Positions 1 through 6,831 of a stretch of DNA of 13,203 bases are shown here, piece by piece. Within the stretch, counting starts at the first letter, position 1. Every line of letters begins with the position of its first letter. This DNA is from Candidatus Woesearchaeota archaeon (GTDB lineage Archaea > Nanobdellota > Nanobdellia > Woesearchaeales > 21-14-0-10-32-9), in the NCBI GenBank assembly GCA_007117145.1, contig SKHC01000025.1:1-13203 (forward strand), read 5' to 3'. The notes below the pieces were generated by a model. That model did not search any database. It was not told the DNA's origin and saw nothing but the letters and a program-made list of their open reading frames with translations. A program made the translations under genes and the position numbers.

Positions 1-969
1 AAGTTTAGCATCATCATCTTCAAACATGTAACGCAAGTACTGGAAAGACACATCAATACTTGGATCTCCACCTTTCAATCTGTGCTCTTCAAGACTATCC
101 TTGCCACCTGAAAAAGCGTATTTGTTTATCTTTAATTTAACATCATTAAAACTATCAGTAGTTAAAATACCTTTCACAGAGTCAGTACTACTCATTTTCC
201 CTTCACTTCCACTCAAAGGTGGAAGGAAACTGCATTGAATACTTGCTGGCTTGTAATATCCAAGCTTTGGAAGGATATCTCTTGTAATCCTAAAATGAGG
301 ATCTTGGTCTACAGCGTGAGGGATAAGACAAGGAATCTTTTTCTTTTTCAAAATACTTGGAAGAAACGCAGGTACAGCCTGAACACTCGTAAAAAATATG
401 GAGCCAATGTTACTGCTGTCAGTAAACCCAAAACTAGACTTAATAGTCGAAAACGTAATCTTCTTAGCAACCTTTATAGCCTCAGGGTATAAAAGATTAG
501 CATGCTTAGTATCAATTATGAAATGAGTTTTCTTCGGATTAAACCCGACAGCTATCACATCTAACATGTTCTCTTTAAGCCAACTTTGAATTTCCTCATA
601 GCTCTTGTCTTTGTATAAGAACTTTTCATCATCAGTAAACTGAAAATAAAGCTCTACATCGAACACGTCCTGAAGCCACTTCGTAAACTCCCAAACAAGT
701 AAGTGACCAATGTGAATAGGACCTGAAGGACCACAACCTGTGTATAAGAAGAACTTGTTACCTTTTTCTAACTCATCTAGAATCCATTTCATATCTCTAT
801 GCGCAAAAAATATTTTTCTATCCAGCATAAAATGAAGTTTTCCAGTATGCTTTTTTATACGATTTAAAAGTTTTTCATCAAGCTTTTCAAGACCAAATTC
901 TTTAATCAATTTATCATAATCAACTTTTCCTTCAACACTGTATGGATTCACTTTAGCTTTCTTTGTCAT
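1..969 (-). CDS. trpS: Tryptophanyl-tRNA synthetase, archaeal/eukaryal type (3' end outside window)
   Basis: This class I aminoacyl-tRNA synthetase charges tRNA-Trp with tryptophan in the cytoplasm. The first 323 codons are present; the family is usually about 370 aa, so roughly the last 50 lie beyond position 1. The N-terminus (residues 8-27) carries the NPYSVEGKVDYDKLIKEFG pattern of archaeal and eukaryal TrpRS. The HIGH signature is at residues 86-89 in TGCGPSGPIHIGH, and the second ATP-binding motif is KMSSTD at 258-263. FTDDEKFLYK (111-120) and YAFSGGKDSLEEHR (284-297) are further family hallmarks. The Arg usual in TGRGPS is Cys79 here. The ATG at 969 follows a TATA-like box at 997-1004, consistent with a leaderless or very short-leader mRNA. 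The gene is divergent from the small gene at 1082. Confidence 0.97.
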   Translation of the reverse strand, partial: MTKKAKVNPYSVEGKVDYDKLIKEFGLEKLDEKLLNRIKKHTGKLHFMLDRKIFFAHRDMKWILDELEKGNKFFLYTGCGPSGPIHIGHLLVWEFTKWLQDVFDVELYFQFTDDEKFLYKDKSYEEIQSWLKENMLDVIAVGFNPKKTHFIIDTKHANLLYPEAIKVAKKITFSTIKSSFGFTDSSNIGSIFFTSVQAVPAFLPSILKKKKIPCLIPHAVDQDPHFRITRDILPKLGYYKPASIQCSFLPPLSGSEGKMSSTDSVKGILTTDSFNDVKLKINKYAFSGGKDSLEEHRLKGGDPSIDVSFQYLRYMFEDDDAKL

Positions 970-996
970 ATATACAAGATATACATGATAATTAAT

Positions 997-1004
997 AAAT
1001 ATAT
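997..1004 (-). promoter_or_regulatory. TATA box for trpS
   Basis: On the minus strand this reads ATATATTT. Its centre is about 31 nt before the trpS ATG, as expected for an archaeal box A feeding a leaderless or very short-leader transcript. Confidence 0.5.
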
Positions 1005-1050
1005 CGAACCAGAACCCTTTTAATTACAAAGTAGTAATAATTATAAAAAC

Positions 1051-1058
1051 ATTTAAAT
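1051..1058 (+). promoter_or_regulatory. TATA box for the 136-aa gene
   Basis: ATTTAAAT preceded by AAAAC (a BRE-like purine run), centred about 27 nt before the ATG at 1082. The same AAAC-ATTTAAAT combination occurs ahead of grpE at 10259-10269. No Shine-Dalgarno site precedes the start, so the mRNA is probably leaderless. Confidence 0.6.
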
Positions 1059-1081
1059 CTGTATGCGATAGTAACATTAAG

Positions 1082-1492
1082 ATGCGAGAGATTGGCAACA
1101 TATCAATAGGTTCCATAGAGGACTTGATTGAATCTCATAAAACTAAAATTCTAGGAAAAGGCGAAGTAGAAGTATATTTAGATAATATAAGATTATTCGG
1201 GCATGAATACGAAGAAATCAAAACAGATACTGGACTTACAATATGTACAACCAGCAAAAGCAAAATACACATAGATGAAGTAATAACACATTCAGATGAT
1301 AGGAAAACAATTCTCAGTAACATTTCAAAAGGAAAAAGAAATATAGAAAAGTATAGAAACTTGTTTTTAAAAGACATAGATTCATTATTAAAAAATAGGA
1401 AATTATACGTTGCAGAAGCCAGATTCATTTCACATCCTGATTGGAATAATGCTTTGTATTCTCTAAAAGGAAAATTATACAGAGAAAAATAG
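1082..1492 (+). CDS. Uncharacterised 136-aa protein
   Basis: I do not recognise this protein. It is soluble, charged and lysine-rich, with no signal peptide or membrane segment. The first half (about 1-75) looks like mixed alpha/beta with a possible strand region around residues 28-66. The second half (about 76-136) looks helical and basic, with KGKRNIEKYRNLF, and ends in an aromatic patch (FISHPDWNNALYS). Coding potential is supported by a well placed TATA box 27 nt upstream and by AGA/ATA-rich codon use like the neighbours. It shares the 970-1081 gap with divergent trpS. The next gene starts 44 nt downstream with its own TATA box, so this is probably monocistronic. The antisense frame at 1135-1524 is a shadow. 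Confidence 0.75.
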   Translation: MREIGNISIGSIEDLIESHKTKILGKGEVEVYLDNIRLFGHEYEEIKTDTGLTICTTSKSKIHIDEVITHSDDRKTILSNISKGKRNIEKYRNLFLKDIDSLLKNRKLYVAEARFISHPDWNNALYSLKGKLYREK

Positions 1493-1502
1493 ATTAGCAA
1501 AA

Positions 1503-1512
1503 ATATATAAAT
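1503..1512 (+). promoter_or_regulatory. TATA box for the UPF0316 gene
   Basis: ATATATAAAT, centred about 29 nt before the ATG at 1537, with no Shine-Dalgarno site in between. This suggests a leaderless transcript. Confidence 0.55.
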
Positions 1513-1536
1513 CCCGCTAGTCAATCACGAAACTAT

Positions 1537-2103
1537 ATGTTAGAAATACTTCAAAACGAACAATTCATAACCTTATTTATAATACCTCTCCTAATACTTA
1601 TAGCAAGAATAGTAGACGTCACACTTGGCACAATAAGACTAATATTTATATCCAAAGGAGAAAAACTACTAAGCGCAGTAATCGGGTTCTTTGAAGTACT
1701 CATTTGGCTCTTAGCCATCACAAGGATAATGGATAACTTAAGCAACATATACGCGTACCTGGCCTACGCTTTAGGTTTTAGTCTTGGAACCTACATAGGT
1801 ATAATACTAGAACAAAAAATACTTATCGGAAAAGTAATAGTTAGAGTCATCACACATAAAGACAGCAAAGACCTAATAGAAGAACTTAGAAGAAAAAGAT
1901 ACACATTTACATGTATAGGAGTAGATGGACCAGATGGAGAAGTAAAATCTCTGCACGTTATCTGTCATAAAAAAGATGTAGGAAAAGTAATAAATTACGT
2001 TACAGAATACGATGAAAACGCATTCTACTCAGTTGAAGATGTAAGGATAGTAACTGAACATAAAGCAGCACAAATCTTAGGTCAAAACATCAAGGCAAAA
2101 TAA
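1537..2103 (+). CDS. UPF0316 family membrane protein (DUF5698 + DUF2179)
   Basis: This matches the UPF0316/YebE-like family of small membrane proteins of unknown biochemical role. Residues 10-30, about 44-64 and 71-91 form three hydrophobic segments, with the conserved IARIVDVTLGTIRLIFISKG stretch (22-41) at the first helix and its loop. The C-terminal cytoplasmic part (about 97-180) is a DUF2179-type domain, with a conserved VRVITHKDS strand and helix and the TFTCIGVDGPDG turn. DUF2179 domains also occur as C-terminal modules of YitT-type membrane proteins and are suspected ligand-binding domains. The 188-aa length is normal for the family. The gene converges with the HEPN-like gene, the stop codons being 4 nt apart. 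A run of seven T at 2120-2126 just past the stop may terminate it. Confidence 0.88.
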   Translation: MLEILQNEQFITLFIIPLLILIARIVDVTLGTIRLIFISKGEKLLSAVIGFFEVLIWLLAITRIMDNLSNIYAYLAYALGFSLGTYIGIILEQKILIGKVIVRVITHKDSKDLIEELRRKRYTFTCIGVDGPDGEVKSLHVICHKKDVGKVINYVTEYDENAFYSVEDVRIVTEHKAAQILGQNIKAK

Positions 2104-2107
2104 CAAT

Positions 2108-2545
2108 TTAAACCAACTCTTTTTTTAAATCTTCATAAATCTTAATAGTTTTATTAAGTAACAATTCCAATTCTTTCTTTGTTAAGTGCTCTTTGTTTTG
2201 CAAGTTTTTACAATAAAGCATACCATTTTCTATCCTAAAATCTAAGTGTTGAATTGAATTTCTAACCTTATAATCTACAGAGCTTAGATAACTATTATTA
2301 AGTTTTGAGAATACTTGGCCTGCAGACTTACAATCTTGAATGTTTAAGGAGTTATAGAGCAAGAACGCAATCAATTCTACGTAGTAAGAATAAACAAGTC
2401 CTAATTTAACAAACCTCAAATTAACATTATCCTCTTCCAAAAAATCAGCGTATAAAAGTTTTGTAACATCTTCCTTAGCTTTTAGAAGTTCAATGTTTTT
2501 TTTAAAACTGATATCCTGACTTTTCAAAAACTTGCGAGCATCCAT
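2108..2545 (-). CDS. HEPN-like protein with an Rx4H motif
   Basis: This is a 145-aa, mostly helical protein. The strongest clue is KVRNSIQHLDFRIENG at residues 93-108, where R95 and H100 form R-N-x3-H. That fits the Rx4-6H motif, with a polar residue after the Arg, that forms the active site of HEPN-domain RNases. The following F-R-I-x-N-G segment resembles the RNxxxHxxFxI context of HEPN proteins related to Abi and other defence systems. HEPN proteins act in toxin-antitoxin, abortive infection and RNA processing, often with an MNT nucleotidyltransferase. No MNT gene is adjacent here, so it may be a solitary member. The assignment rests on the motif plus predicted helices. A TATA box at 2568-2576 supports the ATG at 2545. 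Confidence 0.55.
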   Translation of the reverse strand: MDARKFLKSQDISFKKNIELLKAKEDVTKLLYADFLEEDNVNLRFVKLGLVYSYYVELIAFLLYNSLNIQDCKSAGQVFSKLNNSYLSSVDYKVRNSIQHLDFRIENGMLYCKNLQNKEHLTKKELELLLNKTIKIYEDLKKELV

Positions 2546-2567
2546 ATTGTATCAAAAACGAACCTGT

Positions 2568-2576
2568 GTTTATATT
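2568..2576 (-). promoter_or_regulatory. TATA box for the HEPN-like gene
   Basis: The minus strand reads AATATAAAC, centred 27 nt before the ATG at 2545. This implies a leaderless transcript separate from the racemase gene upstream. Confidence 0.5.
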
Positions 2577-2588
2577 TTTTCGCAATAC

Positions 2589-3275
2589 TTATTTCTTAAA
2601 TATTTCGTCAGCTGTTGCAATAGCCAATACATTCATAGTGTCAAAGACATGAACATTTGCTTGCAAAGGTTTCAGTAATTGAAAATCAGTACACGCCAGC
2701 AATACAGAGTCCACATCTTCAAAATCATTTATCACTTTTATCAAGTTCGCTCTATCCTCAGTAGTTTTTTCTCCGTAAGTCGTATTCATTACAATGCTTT
2801 CCAAAATCTTTTGATCTTCAAAGCTTGGCGTTTTAAATAAAATGTTGTTTTCTTCTAAAATAGAATCATACAATTTATTATCAATTGTTGAAGTAGTACT
2901 TACAATCCCTGTCTTTCGAATTTTGTTTTTAATCAAAAACTTAGCCGTTTCCTCTAAAATGCTAAGAACGGGTATACTCACAGATTCACGAACTTCATCA
3001 ATGTATACATGAACAGAATTGCAAGGAATAACCAAAAAATCACAACCGGCCTTTTCTAATCTTTGAGCTTCTTCAATCATATAAGGCAAATACCTTTCAA
3101 TACCTTTATTGTTTAAAATTAAGTCTTCTCCCATATCGTAAGTTACTGGCAGACTTGAAATAATAATTCTAGGTCTTACCTCTTTATACTTTTCTTGACA
3201 TAAATATATCAAATCATTATAGAAATTCGCTGTTGTTTCAGGTCCTAAACCTCCAATAACTCCTACAGTCCTCAT
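2589..3275 (-). CDS. Aspartate/glutamate racemase family protein
   Basis: This is a PLP-independent amino acid racemase of the Asp/Glu/hydantoin racemase superfamily, which interconverts L- and D-amino acids by a two-cysteine, two-base mechanism. The N-terminus has the family signature VIGGLGPETT (residues 6-15). The two catalytic cysteines are both present: C85 in IPCNSVH and C195 in LACTDF. The 228-aa length is standard and both alpha/beta lobes look complete. Aspartate racemase is the likeliest activity because of the GGxGPxxT start and the YgeA-like layout; broad-specificity amino acid racemase is the alternative. Substrate cannot be read from sequence. It has its own TATA box 26 nt upstream, so it is probably transcribed alone or continues into the HEPN-like gene 43 nt downstream. 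Confidence 0.9.
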   Translation of the reverse strand: MRTVGVIGGLGPETTANFYNDLIYLCQEKYKEVRPRIIISSLPVTYDMGEDLILNNKGIERYLPYMIEEAQRLEKAGCDFLVIPCNSVHVYIDEVRESVSIPVLSILEETAKFLIKNKIRKTGIVSTTSTIDNKLYDSILEENNILFKTPSFEDQKILESIVMNTTYGEKTTEDRANLIKVINDFEDVDSVLLACTDFQLLKPLQANVHVFDTMNVLAIATADEIFKK

Positions 3276-3295
3276 CTCACATTGGATTATCTAAT

Positions 3296-3305
3296 GTTTT
3301 AAATT
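3296..3305 (-). promoter_or_regulatory. TATA box for the racemase gene
   Basis: The minus strand reads AATTTAAAAC, centred 26 nt before the ATG at 3275. No Shine-Dalgarno site is present, so the mRNA is probably leaderless. Confidence 0.5.
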
Positions 3306-3317
3306 GTTTTTTCTTTT

Positions 3318-3587
3318 TCATGTCTTGTATATTACATCGTGATGGTTGAATTCTTCAAATATTATCTTTCCATTTTCGTTTATTGAGAATATTAACACAA
3401 AGCTTTTATCTATGTGTACTCGTTTTAGATGATTTAATGGTTTGCGTAAGTTTTTATAGTGATTTATGTCTTTGCAGGAAATGATTTCCTTTATTTTTTT
3501 CTCTATAACAAGCACTTGTTTAGGGTTTTTCTTTGCTAATTTTAAGAATTGTTTCTCTAAGCTTTTTCTGATTTCATATTTGTACAT
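3318..3587 (-). CDS. RelE/ParE superfamily toxin
   Basis: This is an 89-aa protein with the compact alpha-alpha-beta layout of RelE-type ribosome-dependent mRNA interferases. Two N-terminal helices (about 5-37, rich in Lys and containing EKQFLKLAKKNP) are followed by the strand motif LNHLKRVHIDKSFVLIFSI (51-69). The C-terminal end is FEEFNHHDVIYKT, matching the H-x-D-x-I-Y end of archaeal RelE proteins. It starts 2 nt after the stop of the DUF2683 gene and lacks its own Shine-Dalgarno site, so translation is probably coupled to the antitoxin. That order, antitoxin first, is typical of type II toxin-antitoxin operons. No truncation is seen. Whether it still cleaves mRNA is unknown. Confidence 0.82.
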   Translation of the reverse strand: MYKYEIRKSLEKQFLKLAKKNPKQVLVIEKKIKEIISCKDINHYKNLRKPLNHLKRVHIDKSFVLIFSINENGKIIFEEFNHHDVIYKT

Positions 3588-3589
3588 TT

Positions 3590-3820
3590 TTATATGTTAA
3601 AATGTTTTTTAAAATCTTTTATCTCTACAGTATCTTCCTTTTCCCTTATTTTCATATGTTCAATGAATTCAGGTTTTAGTTCAGGTTCTAAATAATCTTT
3701 TCCGTAATCTATAACTACTTTTTCTATAGCTTCAGATTTATCTTTTAATCCATATTTGGCTTTAACAATATTCAGTACTTGATTCGCATTTTTAGATATT
3801 TTAATCATAGCTTGCACCAT
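3590..3820 (-). CDS. DUF2683 family protein, probable antitoxin of the RelE-type toxin
   Basis: This is a 76-aa archaeal DUF2683 protein, with the hallmark N-terminus MVQAMIKISKNANQVLNIVKAKYGLKDKSEAI split over residues 1-32. The short strand followed by two helices resembles ribbon-helix-helix antitoxins, which bind their own promoter through the N-terminus and wrap the toxin with the C-terminus. The charged tail (about 45-76) would be the toxin-binding part. I chose the ATG at 3820: GGTGAT at 3825-3830 sits 4 nt upstream, and family members begin MVQA. A GTG at 3829 would add MIY but would overlap the Shine-Dalgarno site. The toxin gene follows after 2 nt. The promoter carries a palindrome at 3830-3839, consistent with autorepression. 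Confidence 0.82.
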   Translation of the reverse strand: MVQAMIKISKNANQVLNIVKAKYGLKDKSEAIEKVVIDYGKDYLEPELKPEFIEHMKIREKEDTVEIKDFKKHFNI

Positions 3821-3829
3821 ATATATCAC

Positions 3830-3839
3830 CCATATATGG
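3830..3839. promoter_or_regulatory. Palindromic candidate operator of the toxin-antitoxin operon
   Basis: CCATATATGG is a perfect 10-bp dyad at the expected transcription start. Upstream, ATATAT tracts recur about every 10 bp up to the TATA box. Such an array of AT half-sites on one helical face is what cooperative binding by a ribbon-helix-helix antitoxin would need. This is inference from position and symmetry. Confidence 0.4.
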
Positions 3840-3852
3840 AATATATATGAAA

Positions 3853-3860
3853 TATATAAA
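3853..3860 (-). promoter_or_regulatory. TATA box of the DUF2683-RelE operon
   Basis: The minus strand reads TTTATATA. Transcription should start near 3830, giving a leader of about ten bases that just accommodates the GGTGAT Shine-Dalgarno site before the ATG at 3820. Confidence 0.55.
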
Positions 3861-3894
3861 TATTCCTTTTTTTAATGAATTGTTTTTTCTTTTT

Positions 3895-5223
3895 TTACAA
3901 AGAGCTATATCTTTTTAGTGCTGTATTTCTAGCATTACCATGATCCACTATAGGGCTTGGATAATCTACACCTAAAGGTTTTTCTTTATGCAGATTATGA
4001 ATTTGTTTTGGCGCTAACCCTTTAAGTTCAGGAACCCATTTTTTTATATACTCGCAATTCTTGTCAAATTTTTCTTGTTGCCTCCAAGGATTAAAAATCC
4101 TAAAGTAAGGGGCAGCATCACAACCAGTTCCAGCAGCCCACTGCCAATTACTATTATTTATGCAAGGATCATAATCAACAAGCTTTGTTGCAAAATACTC
4201 TTCTCCAATTCTCCAACTAACACCTAAATCTTTAGTTAAGAAACTCGCTGTAATCATCCTAACACGATTGTGCATGAGCCCTGTGTCATTTAATTCACGC
4301 ATCCCAGCATCAACAATAGGAAACCCTGTTTTTCCACTCTTCCAAGCCAAAATCATCTCAGGATCGTCATCCCATTTTATAAAATCATACTTTTTATCAA
4401 ACGCACCTGTAAAAACGTGAGGATTATGAAAAGCTACGTAAGTAAAGAAATCCCTAAAATACAACTGTCTAACAAGTCCGTGATTTTCCCCAAACAACAC
4501 ACGTAATTCATGGTAGACTTCTCTTATGCTAACAACTCCGAATTTCAAGTACGCAGACAATAAACTAGTATTAATACTTGGGTAATCTCTTCTTTCATTA
4601 TAATCTTTAAACTCTTTTAAGCTTTGTAAAACTCGCAATCCTTCACCTCTTCCTCCTTTCATTTTGCTTTTCTCAATCAATTCAAAGTTCAACTTAGAAA
4701 CACTCTCACTTTTTTCATCAATTAAGAATTCGCCGTTAACCGTGGTTGGCTTTGAAACAGTTAATTGCAACGCTTTCTTATAATAAGATGTGAAGACTTG
4801 GTAACTAGTTTTATCCTCTTTAAAAACAGATTCAGGGCTGTTTAGCATTGAATCATTAAAACTATAAAATTTTAACCCTGCATCCTTGCACGCAGCCTTT
4901 ATTTTCTTATCCCTTTCAATACTGAATGGAGTATAATCTCTATTTACAAAAACTGCCTGATATTTTTTTGATAAACTTTCAACAACTTTTTCTGGAGAGC
5001 CAAAATAAATGTTTAATCTACTACCCTGCTTTCTAAGCTCTTCATCTAAACTGCCAAGGCTATCAATTAAAAAGTTAAATGCCTTCCAACTAAAATATTT
5101 ATGATTTCTTTGCCGTGGGTCAAATATGAACACCGGCAAAACTTCTCCTTGACTTAAAGCAAAGTTTAACCCAGAATTATCTACTAAGCGTAAATCTCTT
5201 CTAAATACAAATATGCTCTTCAT
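3895..5223 (-). CDS. phrB: Deoxyribodipyrimidine photolyase, class I (CPD photolyase/cryptochrome family)
   Basis: This FAD-dependent enzyme uses blue or near-UV light to split cyclobutane pyrimidine dimers in DNA. Residues 1-130 are the Rossmann-like antenna-binding domain, starting with SIFVFRRDLRLVDN. The helical FAD domain spans about 205-440. Conserved blocks are GKTGFPIVDAGMRELNDTG (297-315), MHNRVRMITASFLTKDL (317-333) and WQWAAGTGCDAAPYFRIFNP (360-379). By gap-free alignment with remembered E. coli PhrB motifs, the electron-transfer Trp triad is intact (W284, W337, W360 for W306, W359, W382), and N356 matches the FAD-contacting Asn378. At 442 aa it is near normal for class I. These residues argue for a working repair enzyme. 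The antenna cofactor (MTHF or deazaflavin) cannot be told by eye. A TATA box lies 24 nt upstream, so the transcript is probably leaderless. Confidence 0.95.
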   Translation of the reverse strand: MKSIFVFRRDLRLVDNSGLNFALSQGEVLPVFIFDPRQRNHKYFSWKAFNFLIDSLGSLDEELRKQGSRLNIYFGSPEKVVESLSKKYQAVFVNRDYTPFSIERDKKIKAACKDAGLKFYSFNDSMLNSPESVFKEDKTSYQVFTSYYKKALQLTVSKPTTVNGEFLIDEKSESVSKLNFELIEKSKMKGGRGEGLRVLQSLKEFKDYNERRDYPSINTSLLSAYLKFGVVSIREVYHELRVLFGENHGLVRQLYFRDFFTYVAFHNPHVFTGAFDKKYDFIKWDDDPEMILAWKSGKTGFPIVDAGMRELNDTGLMHNRVRMITASFLTKDLGVSWRIGEEYFATKLVDYDPCINNSNWQWAAGTGCDAAPYFRIFNPWRQQEKFDKNCEYIKKWVPELKGLAPKQIHNLHKEKPLGVDYPSPIVDHGNARNTALKRYSSL

Positions 5224-5253
5224 AATATTAAAAAAAAATTAAAAATATAAAAA
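5224..5253 (-). promoter_or_regulatory. Promoter of the photolyase gene overlapping a T-rich terminator
   Basis: This 30-nt gap serves two purposes on the minus strand. The box TTTATATTTTT (5241-5251) is centred about 24 nt before the photolyase ATG. A T9 run at 5230-5238 and a T5 run at 5241-5245 are the kind of U-rich stretch that ends archaeal transcription, here of the SIMPL gene. Confidence 0.5.
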
Positions 5254-5943
5254 TTATCTGATTTTGTAAGTTACACTGACACTAGCGCTACTTGTAACCA
5301 ATCCAGGCTCAATAGTTGTGCCTCCGTCCATAGCTTCAAGACCCGCACTTCTCATCATAGGATAAAATTGTTGATTTACATCGATCTTTAAAGCAGGGCC
5401 AAGCCTTCCTCTTTGAATAACAGATTTAGCTTCAAGTTCAGCTTCTTTTTTTGCCTCTTTCAAAAGAGTTTCTCTAAGCTCTTTTCGTTTAGCATCACTT
5501 AAATCAAATCTGACATTACTTACAACATTTGCATTATTATCTCTTGCAACATCAAGTATAGGACCTGCAAGTTCAACATCATCAACCCTAATATTTACAC
5601 CACGGTAAACACTATACCCAATCAACTCAGCAGTTCTTAGGCTGTAATCATACCTAGGACTTACTCTGTATTCCTCTCTTAAAATATTAGCCTCAACAAG
5701 ACCTAACTCAAAAAGAGATTGTTTCAAATCTTCAATTATAACACTTGCTCTTCTTTGCGCATCTTGGCTATCATCATCTAATATTTCAACTCCGATGCTA
5801 GCATAAAAAACATCCGGAACAGCTTCAACTTCAGCATTTCCAACAACAGTTACAGTTCTATCTTCCATAGTTGTGTTAGCACCGTAAATCAATATGGTAA
5901 CACTTAAGATAATAACTGCGAAAATAATAGTGCTATCTTTCAT
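5254..5943 (-). CDS. SIMPL domain (DUF541) membrane-anchored protein
   Basis: This is a 229-aa DUF541/SIMPL protein, the family of E. coli YggE, linked to oxidative-stress tolerance but without a defined enzyme activity. Residues 5-21 form one N-terminal hydrophobic segment (TIIFAVIILSVTILIYG), probably an uncleaved anchor or signal sequence that puts the rest outside the cell. The domain begins at RTVTVVGNAEVEAVPDV (29-45), a family hallmark, and ends with VSVTYKIR. The 43-173 stretch alternates strands and helices as expected, with the typical long Lys/Glu helix (151-173). The ATG lies 1 nt after the stop of the lipoprotein gene and has a GGTGAT Shine-Dalgarno site (5949-5954) inside that gene's last codons. 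The two proteins are therefore co-expressed and probably both face outward. Confidence 0.88.
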   Translation of the reverse strand: MKDSTIIFAVIILSVTILIYGANTTMEDRTVTVVGNAEVEAVPDVFYASIGVEILDDDSQDAQRRASVIIEDLKQSLFELGLVEANILREEYRVSPRYDYSLRTAELIGYSVYRGVNIRVDDVELAGPILDVARDNNANVVSNVRFDLSDAKRKELRETLLKEAKKEAELEAKSVIQRGRLGPALKIDVNQQFYPMMRSAGLEAMDGGTTIEPGLVTSSASVSVTYKIR

Positions 5944-5944
5944 T

Positions 5945-6280
5945 TTAAATCACCCTTCTTTGAACAAGCTCCCCATCAATGTAGATTTCAACAAGAACTT
6001 CGTCATCTAAGTTTATACTACCACCAACACTTTGCTCGTCAATAACTTGAGCACACATAACATCAGGGTCAGGTGGTATAATGTTAAAATCAATCCTTGC
6101 AACACCGTCAATACTTGATACTTCTTTTTCTAAATTATGACAAGGAGTTGGCAAATTGATAATTCCTTGGTACTCTAAACCTTGAGAAGTTACTTCTAAT
6201 TCAAAAGGCCCTTCAATTTCTTGGACGCTTTGACATCCAACCATAAGTATACTAAAAAAAATTAGTGCTTTCCATATCAT
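5945..6280 (-). CDS. Putative secreted lipoprotein with paired cysteines
   Basis: This 111-aa protein has an N-terminal hydrophobic stretch (IWKALIFFSILMVG) ending in the lipobox-like LMVGC, so C16 could be lipidated after signal cleavage. The mature part is short and strand-rich, with INLPTPCHNLEKEV and PPDPDVMCAQVI placing two further cysteines that could form an extracellular disulfide. I recall a PTPC...C-x-Q pattern in small uncharacterised archaeal proteins, but can name no function. I chose the ATG at 6280 over a GTG at 6307: GGTGAG lies 5 nt before the ATG, and transcription from the TATA box at 6311-6321 would start near 6290, after the GTG. It is the first gene of the operon with the SIMPL protein. 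Confidence 0.72.
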   Translation of the reverse strand: MIWKALIFFSILMVGCQSVQEIEGPFELEVTSQGLEYQGIINLPTPCHNLEKEVSSIDGVARIDFNIIPPDPDVMCAQVIDEQSVGGSINLDDEVLVEIYIDGELVQRRVI

Positions 6281-6310
6281 AAGACTCACCCAAACACTGT
6301 AAAGCACTTT

Positions 6311-6321
6311 AAATATATAAA
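6311..6321 (-). promoter_or_regulatory. TATA box of the lipoprotein-SIMPL operon
   Basis: The minus strand reads TTTATATATTT. It lies in the 40-nt gap after the Lrp gene and should drive a transcript starting near 6290, with a very short leader holding the GGTGAG ribosome site. Confidence 0.6.
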
Positions 6322-6322
6322 T

Positions 6323-6784
6323 CTATTTAACAACGTTCAAATTCTTCCTGTACGTTAAGAATTCTTCTCTTTTCAAATCCTCCATTACAAAGAACTCTTG
6401 TTTTTCCTGAAAATCAAAGTCTTCAAGTTGCCTTGTAAACTTATCAAGCTCTTCAAGTCCTCGGAAAATTGTTTCAATCAAAAAGTCGTAACCATTACTA
6501 ATCCTAAAAACGTTGTTTACGTTTTTGTGTTTGACTAAAAATCTTTGAAGACTATCTTTTTTGTCTTTGTGAGCTCTGATTAAAATCTTTGCTCTAACGT
6601 TGTAGCCAAGTTGCTTAAAATCAATAAGAGACGTGTGTTTTGAAATTAAGTTGTTCTTTTCATATTCCTTTAACTTGTCATATATGGTGCTTACAGGTAC
6701 ATTGGTGTCTCGGCTTAGCTTTGTCAAACTCGTTCTGGAATTATTCCTGAAGTGTCCTAAAACTCTCAAGTCTTTTTCCTTCAT
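6323..6784 (-). CDS. Lrp/AsnC family transcriptional regulator
   Basis: This is a 153-aa DNA-binding regulator. Residues 4-50 form the AsnC-type helix-turn-helix, with SLTKLSRDTNVPVSTIYDKLKEYEKNNLI giving the tri-helical core and recognition helix around 30-41. Residues 62-136 form the RAM ligand-binding and dimerisation fold (strand ARILIRAH-like, FRISNGYDFLIETIF with the conserved Gly-Tyr-Asp). Family members sense amino acids or other small ligands as dimers or octamers and often regulate themselves and divergent genes. The gene is divergent from the three-gene operon starting at 6929. The intervening 144 bp hold several dyads, making that operon and itself the obvious targets. The ATG at 6784 has a G-rich stretch about ten bases upstream as a weak ribosome site. 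The ligand is unknown. Confidence 0.92.
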   Translation of the reverse strand: MKEKDLRVLGHFRNNSRTSLTKLSRDTNVPVSTIYDKLKEYEKNNLISKHTSLIDFKQLGYNVRAKILIRAHKDKKDSLQRFLVKHKNVNNVFRISNGYDFLIETIFRGLEELDKFTRQLEDFDFQEKQEFFVMEDLKREEFLTYRKNLNVVK

Positions 6785-6831
6785 GTTTATCTGCCCCCGA
6801 ACAAAAAGTCCAACACTAATTATGGAGAAGG

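Noticed and set aside
235..492. An 85-codon + strand open frame
   Set aside because: It overlaps the conserved core of trpS on the other strand, and its product has no coherent domain pattern.
1003..1018. GGTTCTGGTTCGA on the minus strand, resembling a tRNA T-arm
   Set aside because: No acceptor, D or anticodon stem can be folded around it; it lies just upstream of the trpS TATA box.
3861..3894. T-rich stretch after the photolyase stop as its terminator
   Set aside because: The T runs are on the + strand, whereas the photolyase gene is read from the minus strand, where they are A runs; they cannot act as a U-tract for it.
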